A stretch of 46,635 nucleotides of DNA, from NCBI GenBank assembly GCA_017307785.1, contig JAFKGI010000056.1, positions 1-46,635 of the forward strand, in the 5' to 3' direction. Source of the stretch: Vulcanimicrobiota bacterium (GTDB taxonomy: Bacteria; Vulcanimicrobiota; Xenobia; Xenobiales; JADMJV01). Of this stretch, positions 1 through 9,300 are shown piece after piece (the first letter of the stretch is position 1; the number at the start of each line of letters is the position of its first letter). The notes under the pieces were generated by a model that was given only the letters and a program-made list of their open reading frames with translations, had not been told where the DNA came from and searched no databases. Position numbers and translations under genes: made by a program.

Positions 1-555
1 GCCCACTATCGTGCTCTACAGTTATCCTGTCAGGATGTGCGCGCTCTTACCTTCGACGCCTGTCGCTTGCAGCAAGTAGACTTATCGGGTGGGAATTTAC
101 CGCGCTGGAGCATGATCGATTGCGACCTGCAAGGCTGTAACCTGGCCAATCTGCAGGGGGAGGACTCTTCTTTGCTGCGCTCTCGCTTAAGCAACTGCAA
201 GTTGAGCGGCGCGAGAATTCACCAGGCCACCTGGCGCGACGTGGATCTTTTCGAATGCAAGCTGGATTACGCATCCTTTCAGGGATTTAAGGCCAGGCAG
301 ATTCGATTTCGGAATTGCGATCTGCGGGAAGTCGAATTCTACGATTGCCAGTTCGAGTCTCTGGAGTGCCTGGACTGTCATTTTGGAAACGCTTCTTTCA
401 GCAACTGCCGATTCGAACAAAGCGAATTTCAAAACTGCGATTTGACCGGATTGCGAGGTCTGGCCAATCTCAGCGGCACCCGTATGGGGGCTGACGACTT
501 GATCGCGATTGCCGGGGACCTGGCACGGGAACTGGGTATCGGGTTGATTCCTTAG
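1..555 (+). CDS. Pentapeptide-repeat protein, 5' end cut by the window
   Basis: The reading frame is open from the first base, and the residues before the first possible start (GTG at 37) already show the repeat pattern, so the gene begins upstream of the window. The visible 184 residues are consecutive five-residue units of the A(D/N)Lxx type, with Cys, Asp and Phe frequent at core positions (for example NCKLSG, NCDLRE, NCRFEQ, NCDLTG). Such repeats fold as a right-handed quadrilateral beta helix. The last 35 residues leave the repeat and form a helical cap. No signal peptide or catalytic motif is visible. Family members range from gyrase mimics to structural proteins, so no function is assigned. 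Its stop codon overlaps the stop of the next, convergent gene. Confidence 0.85.
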   Translation, partial: AHYRALQLSCQDVRALTFDACRLQQVDLSGGNLPRWSMIDCDLQGCNLANLQGEDSSLLRSRLSNCKLSGARIHQATWRDVDLFECKLDYASFQGFKARQIRFRNCDLREVEFYDCQFESLECLDCHFGNASFSNCRFEQSEFQNCDLTGLRGLANLSGTRMGADDLIAIAGDLARELGIGLIP

Positions 556-1301
556 CGCTCGATGGAAGTAATCACCGTTCCCATTCGACCCGCCGGTCCT
601 GGCGGTCCTTGCGGCCCCTGGGGGCGCGCGCTGTCGTAGCCAGCCACGTGCGACCAGACGGCGCGACCCCCGCGACCGCCGGGACCCCCTTGGCCCGGAC
701 TGACGTCGACCTCCAGGTAGTCCCTCCAGGGGGCGGAGACGGTCCGAATCCGCACCTCCCCTCCCCAACCCCCGGCGCCTCCGGGATTCCCCGGACGGCA
801 GGGGTTGTTGGGCACATCCATGCCGGGCTGTCCCTCGCGACCGTCGCCCCCGCGAGCGCTGAGCAGAAATTTCAGGTTCGGCTCCACAAAAAGGTAGTGG
901 AGTCGGTCCTGCGCGCAATCCACCAGCAGATTCATTCCCGCACTGTCTCGTTCCAGCCGAGCCTGAATATGCCCGCCCGGTTCGCCCGTGCCGTTGTGGC
1001 CGTCGCGGTGATAGGCGAATTCGCCGGCCACCGAAAAACTTCGGGTCATCCTGGCCTTTCCATTCGAGGTGACCGTCCAGCGATAGACCCTGCCGGGCGC
1101 AACCGTTAAATCGAACCGTCGTTCCTCCAGGCTTCTCAGGATTACGGGCTGACCCGGACTCACGACTTCCAGTTGAAAGTGCTGACCAGGCAAATTCCAA
1201 CGCAGAGGCACCGTCGTGCCCCGCTGCAGCAAAATACAGTCCGACGGTGGATAGTCCGCGATCCCGGCGGCCAGCAGAAGCGCCAACAAGAAGCTACCCA
1301 T
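552..1301 (-). CDS. Secreted protein with Gly-rich, collagen-like C-terminal half
   Basis: A protein of 249 residues beginning with a short hydrophobic signal peptide (MGSFLLALLLAAGIA), so it is probably exported. Residues about 20-145 are beta-rich and resemble an immunoglobulin-like fold by pattern only. The C-terminal third is very rich in Gly and Pro, with collagen-type Gly-X-Y runs such as GPQGPPGPAG (about 229-238) and looser GGxGG stretches at about 148-182 and 205-214. The triplets are too few and too interrupted for a long collagen helix, so a flexible glycine-rich surface segment is equally possible. A near-consensus -10 (TATCTC) lies 6 bases before the ATG. The gene is convergent with the pentapeptide gene and shares four bases with it. 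Function unknown. Confidence 0.7.
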   Translation of the reverse strand: MGSFLLALLLAAGIADYPPSDCILLQRGTTVPLRWNLPGQHFQLEVVSPGQPVILRSLEERRFDLTVAPGRVYRWTVTSNGKARMTRSFSVAGEFAYHRDGHNGTGEPGGHIQARLERDSAGMNLLVDCAQDRLHYLFVEPNLKFLLSARGGDGREGQPGMDVPNNPCRPGNPGGAGGWGGEVRIRTVSAPWRDYLEVDVSPGQGGPGGRGGRAVWSHVAGYDSARPQGPQGPPGPAGRMGTVITSIER

Positions 1302-1363
1302 AGCCTGGAGATACGACTCCGTCTCGGACCCTCCCGCCCGCAGGTGGTAGACCGGAAATGGGA

Positions 1364-1369
1364 TAAATT
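1364..1369 (+). promoter_or_regulatory. TANNNT -10 element for a leaderless start
   Basis: TAAATT ends exactly 6 bases before the ATG at 1376, which has no Shine-Dalgarno sequence. No -35 hexamer is seen. The same arrangement precedes several other genes of this window, which suggests that transcription starts at the initiation codon. Confidence 0.45.
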
Positions 1370-1375
1370 AAGTGC

Positions 1376-1762
1376 ATGGGGAAAGAGGACGCACTTCGCA
1401 GCATCATCCGTCAGGATGAAAAAGATCGGGAGGCTTATTCTGGAGATCTGGACCTACCGCCCTGGTGCCTTTCGCACGAGGTGTATCAGGAGGAAATTGC
1501 CGACATTCTGGTTGCGAAGATTACCCTCGGCAGCACCATACGCTGGCTAGGAATTTCCAAATTGTGGGCATCCGGTCCCCTGAAGACTTCCTGGGACGCC
1601 CTTTTCGAGGCTTGCTCAAAGCGAGATCTAGATGGCTGCCGCTATTGGCAGCGAGAAGTCTCGCAGCGCCGCTCCGCCTTTTTTGGAGATGACGGTCCGC
1701 CTCAATGCGGCGTACCGCGGCGGCCGGTGCCCCCCAGACGAAGCAACGGCAACGCGAATTAG
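1376..1762 (+). CDS. Hypothetical protein, 128 aa
   Basis: A small soluble protein that I do not recognise. It is mixed alpha/beta in composition for residues 1-105 with several Trp (W29, W57, W63, W73), followed by a Pro/Arg-rich tail that reads like non-conserved sequence. No Shine-Dalgarno sequence precedes the ATG, but a TAAATT element sits 6 bases upstream, as in other SD-less genes here, and this supports both the gene and the start. It lies 34 bases before the secreted esterase gene in the same direction, so the two may be co-transcribed. A spurious reading frame cannot be excluded. Confidence 0.5.
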   Translation: MGKEDALRSIIRQDEKDREAYSGDLDLPPWCLSHEVYQEEIADILVAKITLGSTIRWLGISKLWASGPLKTSWDALFEACSKRDLDGCRYWQREVSQRRSAFFGDDGPPQCGVPRRPVPPRRSNGNAN

Positions 1763-1796
1763 AGGAAGTCGAGAACTCCCCGCCCAACCAGCCGGC

Positions 1797-2678
1797 ATGT
1801 TCAAGCATAGCCTTCTGGCGCTTCTCCTCGGCTGCACGCTGCAGGTCGCCGCAAAACCCGTGAAGCTGCCCGACTCGGTGAAGGTACAGGAAAATCTGAC
1901 TTACCGCCCGGGACTGGCCCTGGATCTTTATCTGCCCCGTCAACCCGTCGGCGACCTTTTGCCCGTCATCGTCAACATCCACGGAGGCGCTTTCCATTCG
2001 GGCGACAAGACCATGGGCCTGGAAGAAGTGCTGCCACTGGTGGCCTCGGGAAATTTCGCGGCGGTCAGTATCGACTATCGACTCAGCGGCCAGGCGCAAT
2101 GGCCCGCCCCCCTTGACGATTGTGCTTCTGCCATCGAATGGATTCGAAAACAAGGCCCCGCTTACCACCTCGACCCGGCGAGAATCGGCGTAGTGGGACA
2201 CTCGGCCGGCGGCACCCTGGCCGCCCTGCTCGGCGTGGACGGACCCAACGGCAGCTCGGGAGTGGCTTGTGTAGTGAACATGTCAGGGCCCACCGATTTC
2301 GTGCAATTGCCTCAGGACGGGAGCAAACAGGACCATACCTCGGCGACCTCCCCGGAAGGAAAGCTATTCGGCGGAGCGCTGGCCACCCAGAGCGAAAAAG
2401 TCGCCCAGGCTTCGGCCATCAACTGGGTCGCGCCGGGCGGCGTGCCCTTCTTGCTCGTGCACGGCGACCAGGACCCGGTGATTCCTCAGGTCCAGTCCCG
2501 GCGCTTCTACAAGCGGCTGAAAACCGCCGGAATCGAAGCCTATTTCGTCAATGTCCACAACGGTGGACACGGAAATTTCACCAATCCTGAGGTGACGAAG
2601 CGCATTGACTCCTTTTTCCGCAAAGAACTACTGCATCAGGACAACGCCGTCTCGGAAGAAGAGATCGTCGAAAAATAA
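1797..2678 (+). CDS. Secreted alpha/beta-hydrolase esterase (BD-FAE/HSL type)
   Basis: A 293-residue protein starting with a signal peptide (MFKHSLLALLLGCTLQVAA), which fixes the start although the frame is open further upstream. It has the fold and motifs of the acetyl-hydrolase/feruloyl-esterase-like alpha/beta hydrolases: oxyanion-hole HGGAF at 62-66, nucleophile elbow GHSAGG with Ser136, acid Asp226 in HGDQDP and catalytic His258 in NGGHGN. All triad residues are present, so it should be active on esters of small acids or lipids outside the cytoplasm; the true substrate cannot be read from the sequence. A stem-loop follows the stop codon directly. Alternative: a promiscuous carboxylesterase. 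Confidence 0.9.
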   Translation: MFKHSLLALLLGCTLQVAAKPVKLPDSVKVQENLTYRPGLALDLYLPRQPVGDLLPVIVNIHGGAFHSGDKTMGLEEVLPLVASGNFAAVSIDYRLSGQAQWPAPLDDCASAIEWIRKQGPAYHLDPARIGVVGHSAGGTLAALLGVDGPNGSSGVACVVNMSGPTDFVQLPQDGSKQDHTSATSPEGKLFGGALATQSEKVAQASAINWVAPGGVPFLLVHGDQDPVIPQVQSRRFYKRLKTAGIEAYFVNVHNGGHGNFTNPEVTKRIDSFFRKELLHQDNAVSEEEIVEK

Positions 2679-2682
2679 AAAA

Positions 2683-2704
2683 GGCGCTCGCCGAAACGAG
2701 CGCC
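2683..2704. terminator. Stem-loop after the esterase gene
   Basis: GGCGCTCG pairs perfectly with CGAGCGCC around a six-base loop. The A-rich run lies on the left side (2671-2682), so a U-tract forms only in minus-strand RNA. On the plus strand it is a hairpin without U-tract directly after the stop codon. It could stop antisense transcription or protect the 3' end of the esterase message. Confidence 0.5.
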
Positions 2705-2841
2705 CAACAAGGGGATTTGCCCAAACTAAACATCCCAGCTTTCGCTGTTCCCACAGTATACTCCGCAGCCGTAGCCCTAGCGTTTATCGGCCCTGGTGAA
2801 TGTTACCAGGATGTGATCTTTTCCGGCCGAATTTGTGCAAA

Positions 2842-4557
2842 ATGCAAGAGGCGCTGTTGGCAGCGGACTGGGGTGTCCGCCTCTACTGGCTCGTCTGGGC
2901 CCCGCCGGAAGAGATTCTGGCCGCCCGCGATTGCTTTGAAGACTGGATTCTGGTCAGTGCGCTGCGGGCAGCACCGCCCGAACTTTTAATCGCTGGCCAT
3001 CACGCCTCTCCGGAACGCCGAGCCCTGGCCCTGCAGCGACGGAGCTCACGAGGCGCCGGCCGCCACTCTCTGGCCGACTGCCTACGGGGCATTCGAGACG
3101 CGCTCCATCCGCAACTTCGACTGGTCTGGATGCTGCTGCTGGTGGAAGGATTTCCGCAGGCGGCCGGTCCGGAACTGATCCGCCTGATCGGTCCCGTCCA
3201 CGACTCCGAGTTGCGCTCCGCCTGCGCCCTGGGCCTGGCTTTGCTGGGCCGACCCGCGCTCATCGACATGGGCGAATCGTTCGAATATGCCCCGGCCTCA
3301 GCCCGAGAGTTTTTCTGTCAGGCGCTCTGGCATCTGGGCCCGGACGCTCGAGGCTGCCAGAGCTGGCTGGAGAGCTACGACTCAAACTGGAGCCGGGCGG
3401 TCTTCTACCGACTGGAGGCGGAAGGCTGGCGCGTCTTGTTGCAGCGCCGGGTCTGGCCGTTGTGGATCGACCGGGACAGTCTGGCCGCCCTGGCCGAACT
3501 GGCCTTCTCCTTAGAGCCGGCCGACCGGAAATACGCCTTGCGAGCTTTGTTGGGCTGGGGCCCGGAGTTTGCACGAGTAGAAGAACTGCTGAAGGCGCTG
3601 GGCCGTGACACCGACCCGGACCTGTCCGAGTGCGCCGTGCTGGTGGCCCCTCACCTGGGTTGGTCGGGAGCCGAACCTCCCGGGCGCGAAGAGTTGACGA
3701 CCCGGTTGGAAATCGTCGAGGCGCCCAGGTCCGGTCCCCTGCCCTCCCTGACCAGGCAACGGGAACTGTTGGATTCGTTTGCCTATCTGGAGGCCTTCGA
3801 GCAACTCGAGCTCCTTCAGGATCTGGCCGCACAGGGGATACCCGACTCCAAATCCGCAGAGCAGATCTGGCAGATCTTGGAATTCCCCCACACCACCCCC
3901 TGGCGTCTGGCCGCCCTGAACGCCTACCTCAGGGTGGGACGGCGTCCTCGTCGAATGGCCGAGCTGCTCTCGGACGGCAATCCCAAGATGCGGGAAGCGG
4001 CGGCCGAAGTGGTGGTCCAGGAAGCCTATCCCGAATATCTGCTGGCCAACCTGGACCGGGCCGAGATACAAAATGCTTTCTGCAAGGGCCACCACATTCT
4101 TCGCGCTCTGGTGGAATGGTCAGCGGAAGAGTTCGAACGGCTGGAACAGCGTCTCCTCCAACTCAACCTGAACTCTCCCCTGAAGCAACTGGAACTGTCG
4201 GCCGTGCGTTGGGCTGGTTTTGACGACTTTACGCCGGTACAACAGCAGGTAGCCACCGCCCTGCTGCGCCGCCATCGGCGCCTGCCTGCGGAACTGGTGG
4301 AGGAAGTAGCCGCGGGCAGATCGTTCTCCCCAAGACTTCTGGAATTTTGGGAGCAGTATCCGCCGGAATCAGAAGGCTGTCGCGGCCTGGCCCAGATGTT
4401 GGTGCGCGTGCCGGCATGCGAGCGCCAGCGAGTTCGCGAGGCGCTCGAGAGACAGGGAGAAGCCGGAGCCCGGGCCCTGGCCGACCTGCTGGAGGATAGC
4501 GATGTTGGGATTGCCGCCCGGGCAGCTCAGGAGCTGCGCGACTGGCCAACAGGCTAA
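2842..4557 (+). CDS. HEAT/armadillo-like helical-repeat protein, 571 aa
   Basis: A long, almost wholly alpha-helical protein rich in Leu, Ala, Arg and Glu. Repeated helix pairs such as RSACALGLALLG, KYALRALLGWG, REAAAEVVVQ and GIAARAAQEL have the spacing of HEAT or armadillo repeats, a scaffold for protein contacts. There is no signal peptide, membrane segment or enzyme motif. I chose the ATG at 2842 because the protein pattern begins there; an in-frame ATG at 2800 would add 14 unlike residues. Neither has a clear Shine-Dalgarno sequence. It ends four bases before the convergent PPC-domain gene. A cytoplasmic scaffold is likely; partner unknown. Confidence 0.8.
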   Translation: MQEALLAADWGVRLYWLVWAPPEEILAARDCFEDWILVSALRAAPPELLIAGHHASPERRALALQRRSSRGAGRHSLADCLRGIRDALHPQLRLVWMLLLVEGFPQAAGPELIRLIGPVHDSELRSACALGLALLGRPALIDMGESFEYAPASAREFFCQALWHLGPDARGCQSWLESYDSNWSRAVFYRLEAEGWRVLLQRRVWPLWIDRDSLAALAELAFSLEPADRKYALRALLGWGPEFARVEELLKALGRDTDPDLSECAVLVAPHLGWSGAEPPGREELTTRLEIVEAPRSGPLPSLTRQRELLDSFAYLEAFEQLELLQDLAAQGIPDSKSAEQIWQILEFPHTTPWRLAALNAYLRVGRRPRRMAELLSDGNPKMREAAAEVVVQEAYPEYLLANLDRAEIQNAFCKGHHILRALVEWSAEEFERLEQRLLQLNLNSPLKQLELSAVRWAGFDDFTPVQQQVATALLRRHRRLPAELVEEVAAGRSFSPRLLEFWEQYPPESEGCRGLAQMLVRVPACERQRVREALERQGEAGARALADLLEDSDVGIAARAAQELRDWPTG

Positions 4558-4561
4558 TTCT

Positions 4562-4975
4562 TCAGAAAGTCCAGAGGGCCGCGCCGATTCGATCGTCCCA
4601 GTGACGCACAATCGGAGTCGTGCGGGTGAGGAAGATCTCGGCGGTGGCGGTGACGCGGCCTTCGAAGAAGTGGCCGCCCACGACCTGAAGATCGGGGCCG
4701 GCCAGACTGACGTGGAGATGGGCGAAGGGGCGGCCCTCATACAGGCTGATGTTGCCCAGCAAGGTAAGCATCTCCCAGTTTCCGTCGAGGCTTTTCCGTT
4801 CGTAGTCGGGGGAGCGCCAGTAGCCGAGTTCCACTTCACAGAGGCCGCCGATGCCGCTCACGGCTGCACCGACAATCTCCAGATCCAGGCAGGCTTGCTC
4901 CAGGGACTGACGGAGCAGCTCGCCGGACTGCAGGCAGATCAAGAAGACTTCCTCGGACTCACGCCTCACCTGCAT
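4562..4975 (-). CDS. PPC (DUF296) domain protein
   Basis: A 137-residue single-domain protein. The pattern matches the plants-and-prokaryotes-conserved (PPC) domain: GELLRQSLEQAC near the N-terminus, VSGIGGLCEVELGY in the middle, MLTLLGNIS, then FAHLHVSLAG and VVGGHFFEG. In prokaryotic members the three histidines, here His86, His88 and His102, can bind a metal ion, and the domain forms trimers. In plants it is joined to AT-hook DNA-binding motifs, but none is present here, so DNA binding is not implied. The start is supported by TATAGT 6 bases upstream. It is transcribed away from the AraC-type regulator. Confidence 0.85.
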   Translation of the reverse strand: MQVRRESEEVFLICLQSGELLRQSLEQACLDLEIVGAAVSGIGGLCEVELGYWRSPDYERKSLDGNWEMLTLLGNISLYEGRPFAHLHVSLAGPDLQVVGGHFFEGRVTATAEIFLTRTTPIVRHWDDRIGAALWTF

Positions 4976-4981
4976 TCTGCT

Positions 4982-4987
4982 ACTATA
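4982..4987 (-). promoter_or_regulatory. TANNNT -10 element of the PPC gene
   Basis: On the minus strand TATAGT is followed by 6 bases and the ATG. There is no Shine-Dalgarno sequence and no clear -35. A leaderless transcript is the simplest reading. Confidence 0.5.
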
Positions 4988-5047
4988 GCTCAGTTGCGAA
5001 AAAAACTCTCTCCCCCCAGTGCGGAACCGGAGTATGATCGACCGGTA

Positions 5048-5671
5048 ATGCACTTGAAACGCCACGATTTCAGCGTTCTCGCCTACTGTCACGAGGGGGC
5101 CGGTCAGATTCAGCTGGAGCGCCCCTATCGGCTGGAAGCGGGTTCGCTGATGATTTTGCCGGGCTGGGTCTTGCATCGGGTCCTGACACTTCCGGAAAGT
5201 CAGTTCAGCTACCTGAGCTGCCAGGAAACGGAGTTGCCGGTCCGGTTGCGTCAAGCCATTAGCCGGGTCCGGTTGGGCGGCAATCCCATTCGCCCTCAGA
5301 CGCGTTGGGGCGGAGACAGCGAAACGGTGCTGTCTCAGTTCCTCGAGGAAGAGACTCCGCCCATCTGGGTCCAGGAAGCGGTGCGACTGGTCTTCCAGCC
5401 CTCCACTCAACCCTGGAGCCTGGCCCGGCTGGCCGAAGCGGTCTCCGTTTCGCCGGCTCACCTGACCACTCAGGTGCGGCGCTGGACCGGCCAGAGCCTG
5501 GGCCAGTGGTCTCTCCAGGCACGTCTCGACGAAGCCGCCCTGCTCCTGCTGCACAGCCCGAGCAGCGTAGCTCAAATCGCGGAGCAAACCGGATTTTCCG
5601 ATCTGTCCCATTTTCGGCGGCTGTTTCGACGCCGCTTTCAAAAAAGTCCACAGGAGTATCGCAACCGATGA
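5048..5671 (+). CDS. AraC-family transcriptional regulator
   Basis: A 207-residue protein with an N-terminal cupin-like sensing half (residues 1-60, with the typical LEAGSLMILPGWVLH pattern) and a C-terminal AraC DNA-binding domain with two helix-turn-helix units at about 124-150 (LARLAEAVSVSPAHLT) and 172-200 (VAQIAEQTGFSDLSHF, then the conserved SPQEYR). The start is uncertain: the ATG at 5048 has TATGAT 9 bases upstream, while a TTG at 4995 would add 18 residues. The stop overlaps the start of the methyltransferase gene as ATGA, so both are one transcript and the regulator may control its own operon. The inducer is unknown. Confidence 0.88.
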   Translation: MHLKRHDFSVLAYCHEGAGQIQLERPYRLEAGSLMILPGWVLHRVLTLPESQFSYLSCQETELPVRLRQAISRVRLGGNPIRPQTRWGGDSETVLSQFLEEETPPIWVQEAVRLVFQPSTQPWSLARLAEAVSVSPAHLTTQVRRWTGQSLGQWSLQARLDEAALLLLHSPSSVAQIAEQTGFSDLSHFRRLFRRRFQKSPQEYRNR

Positions 5672-6333
5672 GTGTTTTTGACGAAGAAAGAGCCCGTACC
5701 TACGATTCCGGCGCCCGCACCTACATGGCTGGCTACGAGTCCCTCCACGACATGGCCCGCGACGGCCTGGCCGCCTATATCGAACCCCAGCGCAACGCCC
5801 GCGTGCTGTTGTTGGGAGTGGGCACCGGCTACGAAGGGGAGCAACTACAGCAGCGCTTCCCCGCCTGGCAGCTGATCGGGGTAGATCCCTCCGAACCGAT
5901 GCTGAGCGTGGCCCGCCAGCGCTTGAAGGGAGTGGACCTGCGTCTGGGGGTGCTCGACGACTTTGACGATCTGGTCGATCTGGACGGTGTTCTCAGCGTG
6001 GGCGTTCTCCATCACTTGCCCTCCCGAGAACAGCAACCGGTCTTGATCCAGAGCATCGGCCGACGACTGCGTCCCGGCGGGGCGGTGCTGGTCGGCTGTC
6101 AGGTCGGTCCCTATCGGGAGGGTTCGGCTCGGCTCAAGGCCCTCCAGGCGCGTTGGCGTCATCAGGGCATGGCCGCCGAGGAAATCGAGGAACGCGCCCG
6201 TCTCTTTCTGACCCAGACCTTGCCCCCAACGCGAGAGCAACTCGACGAATGGTATCGGTCCGCCGGCCTGAGCAGCCCGGAGCCGCTCTTCAGCACGGCC
6301 TACTTCCAGCTGCTGGCGGCCCACAAAGTCTGA
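5668..6333 (+). CDS. SAM-dependent class I methyltransferase
   Basis: A 221-residue Rossmann methyltransferase. Motif I is LLLGVGTG (47-54), the acidic ribose-binding residue follows in GVDPSEPM (71-78), and SVGVLHHLP is the post-motif region found in UbiE/Tam-type enzymes. The C-terminal half is a helical cap that would choose the substrate, which I cannot name. Translation is coupled to the preceding AraC gene by an ATGA overlap, so it is probably the regulated target. The frame upstream is open but reads as a shadow of the regulator. It is likely cytoplasmic and acts on a small molecule. Confidence 0.88.
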   Translation: MSVFDEERARTYDSGARTYMAGYESLHDMARDGLAAYIEPQRNARVLLLGVGTGYEGEQLQQRFPAWQLIGVDPSEPMLSVARQRLKGVDLRLGVLDDFDDLVDLDGVLSVGVLHHLPSREQQPVLIQSIGRRLRPGGAVLVGCQVGPYREGSARLKALQARWRHQGMAAEEIEERARLFLTQTLPPTREQLDEWYRSAGLSSPEPLFSTAYFQLLAAHKV

Positions 6334-6387
6334 GGAAGATTTCGCCCCAAAGCGCGTCGAAGGGAACATTCCCAGGGGGTTGCGCGT

Positions 6388-9300
6388 ATGCGAATTGTTC
6401 TCTTCATCTTGATATTACTCGTGGGTTGTGGGCAAATGCCCCCAACTGCTCCGCGCCCAAAAATCAAGGCGGCTGCACAACAGAGCGAAGAAGGGCTGCG
6501 CTTCCGACTGACGCCGGGCGCCGATCCTTCCAAGATAGAAACGAACAAAAAGGCCCATCCCGTGCCCCTGAGCTCGAGCGAGCTGGAAGCCATGCTCAAA
6601 GCCCTGCCCCCGCTGCAGGGCGACGGCAAGGACGCCAAAGCCTTCGCGCTTCGGGAAGGCTCGCAACCGCCGCCGCGCACGGCCCGCACCCTGGAACAAC
6701 CTTTCCCCCCCGCCAGCACTCAGGGCGCGCCGCCCAAGGTGGCCGGCAAGCGTCTGGAAGTCCTGAACGTGGCGCCCCGAGGCGCGGTGGAAATGGCTCC
6801 CCACCTGACCGTCACTTTCAACCAGGCCATGGTTGCCCTCACCACCGTCGAACAGTTAGACGGCAAGGAAGTGCCGGTCAAGCTAACGCCCGCCGTAGAA
6901 GGCAAGTGGCGCTGGCTGGGCACTCAAACGCTGATGTTCGTGCCCAAAGTGCGCTTTCCCATGGCCACCTCCTATACGGTCGAGATTCCCGCCGGCATCA
7001 AGAGCGGCGACGGCAAAAGCCTGGCCGCGGCCCGCCGGGAGACCTTCGAAACTCCTCCGCCCCGCCTGGAAGCCAGCCAGCCCGACGGCGACGGCCTGGC
7101 TCTCGAGCCCCTGATTTACCTGCGCTTCGATCAGGACATGGACACCAAAGCCCTGGTCGGAAAACTCCGCCTCACCTGCTCCCAGGGCCAGCCGCCGAAG
7201 CTGCGGATGGCCACGCGGGCCGAGATCCTGGCCGACGACTCCATCAACGCCCTGATCCAGGATCAGAGCGACAAGCGCTGGCTGGTGCTCAAAGCCGAGA
7301 AACCCTTGCAGGCGGGGACCAGCTACACGGTCGAGGTGCCGGCCGGCACCGCTTCGGCCGAAGGTCCGCTGACCACCAAATCTCCCCAGACCTTTTCTTT
7401 TTCCACCTACGACCCGCTCAGCGTGGTCTGGAAAACCGATGACGCCTCCCCGCTCGACCCCTGGAACATTCAGTTCAATAACGCCCTGCAAGCGGACAAG
7501 TTCGATCCTTCCTGGGTGAAAGTCAGCCCCGAAGTGGCCGACTTCAAGGTGCGCTGCGACGGCCGCGGTTTGACGATGACGGGTCGCCCGCGTGGCCAGA
7601 CCAAGTACGAAGTCACTCTCTCGCCCGAATGCATCGACCAGTTCGGCCAGAGACTGGGCAAATCCGAATCGTTCACGATCGCCGTTGGGAAAGCCGAACC
7701 GAGCTTTCAGCCGCCTGGCCAGACCATGCTGGTGCTCGACCCCAAAGGCCCACGTAGCCTGCCCATGAAGGTGGTCAACTACGACAAATTACGCGTCCGT
7801 CTCTGGAAAGTGGAGCCGTCCGACTGGAAGGCTTTCCAGGAATACCAGCAGCAGACTTACAGCAATCTCAAGGAAAAGCACCCGCCGCCGGGCCAGTCCG
7901 TTCTGGACCAGGTGATCGACACCAAGGCGCCCACCGACCAGGAAACCGAGGTGCCAGTGGACTTGACGGCGGCGCTGCAGAACGGCCTGGGCCACGTGGT
8001 GGTCCAGGTCGAGGTCGAGCCGCCTCCCAAAGAAGAGTGGCGCCGTCAGGTCTACCTGGGCTGGATTCAATCGACTCAGATTGGCCTGGACGCCCTGGTG
8101 GACAACCAGGAGATGGTGGCCTGGGCCAACGACCTGCAGACCGGTCAGGCTCTTTCCGGGGTGGAGTTTCAACTCAACGACAAGCAGGCCAGCAGCGACG
8201 CGGAAGGCCTGGCCCGTCTGCCCTTACCGGACCTGACGGCTGCCCAACTGTTGGCCCGCAAAGGCTCGGACGTGGCTTTCCTGGCACCGGGAGACTACTA
8301 CGGAGGCGGCTGGAATCGCCATCAGCCTTCCGACACCACTCTCTGGCACGTGCTCGACGACCGCCATCTCTACAAGCCCGGTGAGTCGGTTCATATCAAA
8401 GGTTGGGCTCGCCACCTGCAGTATGGTCCCAAGGGCGACCTGCAGGCAACCACCAACAAAAAAGTGACCTACAAGCTGTCCGATCCGGTCGGCAACGAGG
8501 TTCTCAAGGGGGAGGCAAACGTGGGAGCCCTGGGGGGCTTTGACTTCCATTTCCAGCTGCCCAAAACCGTCAACCTGGGCACCTGTTCGCTGACCCTGGC
8601 CGGCGACCAGGAAGGCTCCAGCCAGCTGGGCATTCAGGTTCAGGAGTTCCGTCGCCCCGAGTTCGAGGTCAGCGCCGAGGCTTCACCCGCCACCAGCCAG
8701 GTCGGCTCTTCGGCCACGGTCACGGCCAACGCCAGCTACTTTTCGGGGGGTCCGTTGGCCAACGCCCAGGTGGACTGGAGCGTCAGCAGCACCCCCACCA
8801 GCTTCAGCCCGCCCGGTTGGGACGAGTTTACTTTCGGCACCTGGACGCCCTGGTGGCCCATGCGCAGTTGGTGGAGCGAAGGAAGCGTTTCTTCTGTGCC
8901 TGGCAACCAGACCACCCAGGCGGATCGAACCGACTCCAAAGGCAAGGCCCACCTGAAAGTGGACTTTCTCTCGGTGGACCCACCCCAGCCGCACACCCTG
9001 AACGCCCAGGCCACCGTCCAGGACCTCAATCGCCAAAGCTGGACGACCTCGACCAGCGTGCTGGTCCATCCCGCCAACCTCTATGTGGGCCTGAAAAGCA
9101 GCCGAACCTTCGTGGAGGCCGGTCAGCCCCTGGACGTCGAGGTGGTGGTGACCGACCTGCAGGGCAAGTCGGTGGCTCATCACCCGGTCCTGCTCAAGGC
9201 CTATCGACTGGAGTGGGAGAACGGCGAGACCAAACACGTCGACGAAGTGGAACTTCAGGTCACCTCCGGCAGCCAGGCGGTCAAGGCCAGCGTTCCCACC

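Noticed and set aside
187..1200. Long minus-strand open frame (337 codons) across the pentapeptide and collagen-like genes
   Set aside because: It is an out-of-frame shadow; the protein is low-complexity Arg/Gly/Ser without any family pattern, while both real genes have recognisable features.
2757..2762. TATACT before the helical-repeat gene
   Set aside because: A fair -10 sequence, but no -35 at a normal distance and too far from the ATG for the leaderless pattern.
6153..7442. Plus-strand open frame of 429 codons over the start of the alpha-2-macroglobulin gene
   Set aside because: Arg/Pro/Gly-rich shadow frame; the overlapping lipoprotein reading has a lipobox and conserved domains.
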